In this document: piece after piece, positions 60,265-64,000 of the stretch
Layout of the letters: the number at the start of each line of letters is the position of its first letter
How positions within the stretch are numbered: the stretch's first letter is position 1
From: Bifidobacterium parmae
GTDB lineage: Bacteria; Actinomycetota; Actinomycetes; Actinomycetales; Bifidobacteriaceae
DNA: 64,000 nt
Reading direction: 5' to 3'
Assembly: GCF_002860365.1 (NCBI RefSeq)
Contig: NZ_NMWT01000010.1
Location: 62,001 to 126,000 of the forward strand
Notes under the pieces: generated by a model
Seen by the model: the letters and a program-made list of their open reading frames with translations, nothing else
What the model was told of the DNA's origin: nothing
The model's database searches: none
Made by a program: the position numbers and the translations under genes

Positions 60265-61500
60265 ATGGAAACCATCATCAACGCGCCGCATGAGACGGAC
60301 GATCTCGACCCGCGCACGGACGCGCCGCGCCGCGCGGCCGGCGAACCCGCCCCGGCCATCGCGCCGGTCAGGATCGGGAACATCGACGTGCCGACGCCCG
60401 TCGTGCTCTCGCCGATGGCCGGCGTGACCAACTGGCCGTTCCGCGTGATCTGCGAGGAGTACGGGCCTGACGGCCTGTACGTGGCGGAGATGATCACCGC
60501 CCGCGCACTCGTCGCCCGCAACCCGAAGGCCCTGCGCCTGTGCCGGTTCGCGCCCTCCGAACGCGTGCGCTCGCTGCAGCTGTACGGCGTGAACCCGGCC
60601 ATCGTCGAACAGGCGGCCCGCATCGTCGTCGACGAGCACATGGCCGACCACGTCGACCTCAACTTCGGCTGCCCGGTGCCCAAGGTGACGCGTCGCGGCG
60701 GCGGCTCGGCGCTGCCGTGGAAGACCGACATCTACACGGACCTGATCCGCCGCGTCGTCAAGGTGTGCGGCGAGGCCGGCATCCCGGTCACCGCGAAGAT
60801 CCGCGTCGGCATCGACCACGACCACGAGACCTTCCTCGAAGCCGGCCATATCGCGCAGGAGGAGGGGTGCGCGGCCGTCACGCTGCACGCGCGCACCACC
60901 GCCGAATACTACGGCGGGCACTCCGACTGGAGCCGCATCGGCGAGCTCAAGGAGAGGCTCGACATCCCCGTGTTCGGCAACGGCGACATCTGGGGCGCGG
61001 ACGACGCGCTCGCCATGATCCGCGAGACCGGATGCGACGGCGTGGCCATCGGCCGCGGCTGCCAGGGCCGCCCGTGGCTGTTCGCCGACATCAGACACGC
61101 CTTCGAGGGGTCGGACGAACGGTTCAACCCGACGCTCGGGGAGGTGTGCCGCGTGATCCGCCGCCACGCGGGCCTGCTCGTCGAGTTCTACGACGGCGAC
61201 GAGCGCATGGCCGTGCACGACCTGCGCAAGCACATCGCCTGGTACCTCAAGGGGTTCCCGGTGGGCGGCTCCACGCGCAAGGCGTTCATGGAATGCGAGT
61301 CGCTGGCCGACGTGGACCGCGAGATCGCGCGCCTCGACCCGGCCGTCACGTTCCCCGAACGCGTGGTGGACAAGCCGCGCGGGCGCGTGCGGTTCGCCAA
61401 GAAGGTGCATCTGCCGTACGGCTGGCTCGAGTCGCGCACGACCAGCCATGAGGAGCGCGAGACGCTCTTCGGCGACGACCCGATGGACGCCAGCTACTGA
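60265..61500 (+). CDS. dusB: tRNA-dihydrouridine synthase
   Basis: Flavin enzyme that reduces uridine in the tRNA D loop. 411 residues. FMN-binding TIM barrel with VLSPMAGVTNWPFR near residue 45, the catalytic Cys in DLNFGCPVPKVTRRGGGSAL near 135, KIRVGIDHDHETF near 180, GNGDIWGADDAL near 240 and IGRGCQGRPWLF near 262. The N-terminal 35 residues are a variable extension. The ATG was chosen because GAGAGG precedes it; upstream codons are repeat DNA. Confidence 0.94.
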   Translation: METIINAPHETDDLDPRTDAPRRAAGEPAPAIAPVRIGNIDVPTPVVLSPMAGVTNWPFRVICEEYGPDGLYVAEMITARALVARNPKALRLCRFAPSERVRSLQLYGVNPAIVEQAARIVVDEHMADHVDLNFGCPVPKVTRRGGGSALPWKTDIYTDLIRRVVKVCGEAGIPVTAKIRVGIDHDHETFLEAGHIAQEEGCAAVTLHARTTAEYYGGHSDWSRIGELKERLDIPVFGNGDIWGADDALAMIRETGCDGVAIGRGCQGRPWLFADIRHAFEGSDERFNPTLGEVCRVIRRHAGLLVEFYDGDERMAVHDLRKHIAWYLKGFPVGGSTRKAFMECESLADVDREIARLDPAVTFPERVVDKPRGRVRFAKKVHLPYGWLESRTTSHEERETLFGDDPMDASY

Positions 61501-61632
61501 CGTCGGGGAACGGCGTGTGGTGAAAACGTCGTCATCGCCGTAAAATACGCGCTACACGCGCGAAAATATCACACAATACGGGGTAGCCCTGCGCTAGTCT
61601 AGGGTGTAACCGTGAAGTGACAGGAGCCAAAC

Positions 61633-63000
61633 GTGAGCGAGAACGCCCAGACTGAGTTCAACGACAAGACCAACATCAAGGTCGTCGGCGTAGGTGGCGG
61701 CGGCGGCAACGCCGTCAACCGCATGATCGCCGAAGGTCTGCAGAACGTTGAATTCATCGCCGTCAACACCGATGCCAAGGATCTGCTGCGTTCCGAAGCC
61801 GACGTGAAGATCGCCCTGTCCGACCAGTCCAGCCGCGGTCTCGGCGCCGGCGCCGACCCGGAGAAGGGCGCGAAGGCCGCGCAGGACCACCAGTCCGACA
61901 TCGAGGAGGCCCTCAAGGGCGCCGACATGGTGTTCGTCACCTGCGGCGAGGGCGGCGGCACCGGCACCGGTGCCAGCCCGATCGTCGCGCGCGCCGCCCA
62001 CCAGCAGGGCGCGCTCACCATCGCGGTCGTCACCCGTCCGTTCTCGTTCGAGGGCCCGCAGCGCTCCGCCTCCGCCGAGCTCGGCATCGACAACCTCCGT
62101 CAGGAGGTCGACGCCCTCATCGTCATCCCGAACGACCGCCTGCTCGAGCTGTCCGACCGCTCCATCACCATCATGGACGCGTTCAAGACCGCCGATTCCG
62201 CGCTGTTGTCCGGCGTGCAGGGCATCACCGACCTCATCACCACCAACTCGTACATCCACGTCGATTTCGCCGACGTCACCGCGATCCTGCGCGGCGCCGG
62301 CACCGCGCTGTTCGGCATCGGCTCCGCGCGCGGCGAGGACCGCGCCACCCAGGCCGCCGAGCTGGCCATCAGCTCGCCGCTGCTCGAGGAGAGCATCGAA
62401 GGCGCCCACGGCGCGCTCATCAACGTCGCCGGTCCGACCGACATCGGCCTGCAGGAGGCGTCCGCGGCCGTCGAGCTCGTGCGCAAGGCCATCCACCCCG
62501 AAGCGCAGATCATCTGGGGTCTCGCGCTCGACGACGCCTACGGCGACGAGGTGCGCGTCACCGTCATCGCCGCCGGCTTCGACACCGCCAAGGAGGCCGC
62601 CAAGGCCAACGCGGCGCAGCCGCTCGCCGTCGCCGCCCAGCAGGCGCACGCGTCCCACAACGCCGCTCCCGCGCAGCCCGCCGTGCCCGCCCAGCAGCCC
62701 CAGCCGGCCGCCACTCAGCCTCAGCCTCAGCAGACCGCTCCCGCTCCGGCTGCTCCCGCGCAGCCCGCTCCGGCCCCTGTGCAGCCGGCCGTGCAGCCGC
62801 AGTCCCAGCCGGTCCCCGTCCAGCAGCCCGTGGCCCCGCAGCCCCAGCAGCCCGCACAGACGCCGTTCACCTTCGCCCCGACCACCGGCAACATGCCGGC
62901 CCAGCAGCCGTACCAGCAGAACCCCTATCAGGAGTACCCGTACGCGCCCGACGCGAACGATCCGGCCGGGGATCTCGACATCCCCGATTTCCTGCGCTGA
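61633..63000 (+). CDS. ftsZ: Cell division protein FtsZ
   Basis: Tubulin-like GTPase forming the division ring. 455 residues, GTG start after AGGAG. NIKVVGVGGGGGNAVNRMI near residue 14, tubulin signature GEGGGTGTGASPIVA near 107 and the synergy loop region NVAGPTDIGLQEA near 265 are intact. Residues 330-430 are a long Pro/Gln/Ala-rich linker. The conserved C-terminal peptide DLDIPDFLR ends the protein. sepF and yggT follow, the usual order. Confidence 0.97.
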   Translation: MSENAQTEFNDKTNIKVVGVGGGGGNAVNRMIAEGLQNVEFIAVNTDAKDLLRSEADVKIALSDQSSRGLGAGADPEKGAKAAQDHQSDIEEALKGADMVFVTCGEGGGTGTGASPIVARAAHQQGALTIAVVTRPFSFEGPQRSASAELGIDNLRQEVDALIVIPNDRLLELSDRSITIMDAFKTADSALLSGVQGITDLITTNSYIHVDFADVTAILRGAGTALFGIGSARGEDRATQAAELAISSPLLEESIEGAHGALINVAGPTDIGLQEASAAVELVRKAIHPEAQIIWGLALDDAYGDEVRVTVIAAGFDTAKEAAKANAAQPLAVAAQQAHASHNAAPAQPAVPAQQPQPAATQPQPQQTAPAPAAPAQPAPAPVQPAVQPQSQPVPVQQPVAPQPQQPAQTPFTFAPTTGNMPAQQPYQQNPYQEYPYAPDANDPAGDLDIPDFLR

Positions 63001-63039
63001 CGGCACGGCGACGCAACGACGACGAGAAAGGGTTAAGTC

Positions 63040-63549
63040 ATGGCAGGGTTCATGAAGAACGCGATGTCCTATCTGGGCATGTCCGACGTGTCCGAGAACG
63101 ATGACGACTTCGACATCGACGAGGAACCGGAGACGCCGGAGCCTTCGGGCTCGTTCGACTCCGACCATACGGTGACCCCGATGCCGTCGAAGCCCGTCGT
63201 CTCTGCGACGGCGTCGCCGAGCCAGTCTTCCGCGTCCGGCTCGCGTACGGCGAGCCCGTTCCAAGGCAGGCTCAGCCGCATCACCACCATCCACCCGAAG
63301 TCCTACGAGGATGCGCAGATGGTCGGTCGTGCCATTCGGGACGGCATTCCCGTCGTGCTCAACCTCACCGGCGTGCCGGAGGCCATCGCCTACCGCATCG
63401 TGGACTTCTCCGCGGGCGTCGTGTTCGGCGTGCACGGTTCGATGGAACGCGTCACACCGCGCGTGTTCCTGCTCAGCCCCGCGCAGGTGAACATCAAGGT
63501 CGAGGAGCCGTCCAACGCGAACAGTGCCCGCGACCTGTTCGCCGACTGA
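63040..63549 (+). CDS. sepF: Cell division protein SepF
   Basis: Membrane anchor and bundler for FtsZ. 169 residues. The N-terminal amphipathic membrane helix MAGFMKNAMSYLGM is followed by an acidic and Ser/Pro-rich linker, then the SepF core from about residue 78: RITTIHPKSYEDAQMVGRAIRDGIPVVLNLTGV, RIVDFSAGVVFGVHGSMERV and VFLLSPAQVNI. AAAGGG precedes the ATG. It lies 39 bases after ftsZ. Confidence 0.96.
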   Translation: MAGFMKNAMSYLGMSDVSENDDDFDIDEEPETPEPSGSFDSDHTVTPMPSKPVVSATASPSQSSASGSRTASPFQGRLSRITTIHPKSYEDAQMVGRAIRDGIPVVLNLTGVPEAIAYRIVDFSAGVVFGVHGSMERVTPRVFLLSPAQVNIKVEEPSNANSARDLFAD

Positions 63550-63668
63550 TTCCGGACGTCGAGTCTTTCGTCGAATCCACGCCCCACGGCCATGTCGGTC
63601 GCGGGGCGTCTCGCTATGTCCACAGCGAACACACAGGTTGCTCCCAGCGGGGTTGATACGGTGGAAGC

Positions 63669-63950
63669 ATGCTGTTCCTCATCCTGATGCGCATCGTCGA
63701 TGGCATGATCGACGCGTACATCACCATCCTGTTCATCCGCATGATCCTCGACTGGATTGCCGTGCTCTCCCCGCGCTGGTATCCGCGCGGCGTTGTCGCC
63801 AGGCTCATCAACATCGTGTACACCGTGACCGAGCCGCCGCTGAGATGGCTGCGCCGCTACATCCCGCCGCTGCGTCTCGGTGCCGTCGCGCTCGACATGA
63901 GCTTCATCGTCCTGTACTTCCTCCTCGTCGTGCTGCGCGCGGTCATCTGA
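63669..63950 (+). CDS. YggT-family membrane protein
   Basis: 93 residues with two hydrophobic segments (around 1-30 and 70-93). FIRMILDWIAVLSPRW near residue 23 and YTVTEPPLRWLRRYIPPLRLGAVALDMSFI near 50 are typical of YggT/YlmG proteins, encoded next to sepF and linked to envelope organisation and division. Start MLFLILMRIVDGMID at the only good ATG. Confidence 0.92.
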   Translation: MLFLILMRIVDGMIDAYITILFIRMILDWIAVLSPRWYPRGVVARLINIVYTVTEPPLRWLRRYIPPLRLGAVALDMSFIVLYFLLVVLRAVI

Positions 63951-63964
63951 GTTCCTCGCATTCG

Positions 63965-64000
63965 GGATGTCCGAAGCGCGAAAGCGCGTGTCGGACATCC
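63965..64000. terminator. Hairpin at window end, probable terminator
   Basis: GGATGTCCGA and TCGGACATCC pair around an inner GCGC-AAA-GCGC hairpin. The window ends at the last stem base, so a T run cannot be checked. Confidence 0.6.

Overview
The window is high-GC chromosomal DNA of a Bifidobacterium or very close relative. This rests on gene content: the efp-nusB-carA-carB-pyrF block, a ThiE-ThiC fusion protein, a single-chain PurL of about 1250 residues, a TTG-started rpsL heading a str operon, frequent GTG/TTG starts and an actinobacterial-type LexA box. The species cannot be named from the sequence alone.

Layout. 1-4.3 kb: the end of an aldehyde dehydrogenase gene, then purF-purM-purD on the minus strand. 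4.5-7.1 kb: an A/T-richer minus-strand block with a response regulator, a histidine kinase and a small secreted protein. 7.2-9.2 kb: an SOS-boxed Y-family polymerase with its YolD-like partner. 9.3-12.9 kb: an NhaC antiporter, a lipoprotein, a deoxyinosine glycosylase and a DUF4230 protein. 13-17.7 kb: purC-purL on the minus strand. 17.8-25.1 kb: a SorC regulator divergent from a six-gene carbohydrate locus (lactonase-like amidohydrolase, KGPDC-like decarboxylase, PfkB kinase, MFS transporter, UlaE-like and AraD/UlaF-like epimerases). The expected product is D-xylulose 5-phosphate, which would enter the bifid shunt. 25.4-30.4 kb: purT, an aminotransferase, a glycosyltransferase and a threonine aldolase. 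31.4 kb: tRNA-His. 32-36.4 kb: rpsL-rpsG-fusA-tuf. 36.5-43 kb: a repeat-dense island with a DUF559 nuclease and a 1648-residue Type ISP restriction-modification enzyme. 43-50.8 kb: efp, nusB, carA, carB and a pyrF-gmk in-frame fusion. 51.2-58.4 kb: thiamine genes (MTH1187-type thiamine-binding protein, thiD, thiE-thiC, TPP-riboswitch-controlled thiM) with an AAA ATPase between them. 58.6-64 kb: glyS, dusB, ftsZ, sepF and yggT.

The most unusual feature is a family of two-hairpin intergenic elements (27 full copies counted by eye). Ten pairs lie tail to tail, 13-33 bp apart. The purine-rich tail of each copy mirrors the 3' arm of its first hairpin, and the two change together between copies. 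The densest cluster surrounds the DUF559 nuclease gene, and a 70-bp extended copy flanks the Type ISP gene as a direct repeat. That gene carries a run of nine G within its methyltransferase region, a candidate phase-variation switch. Separately, five dyads spaced at exactly 52 bp lie between the AAA ATPase and the thiE-thiC gene.
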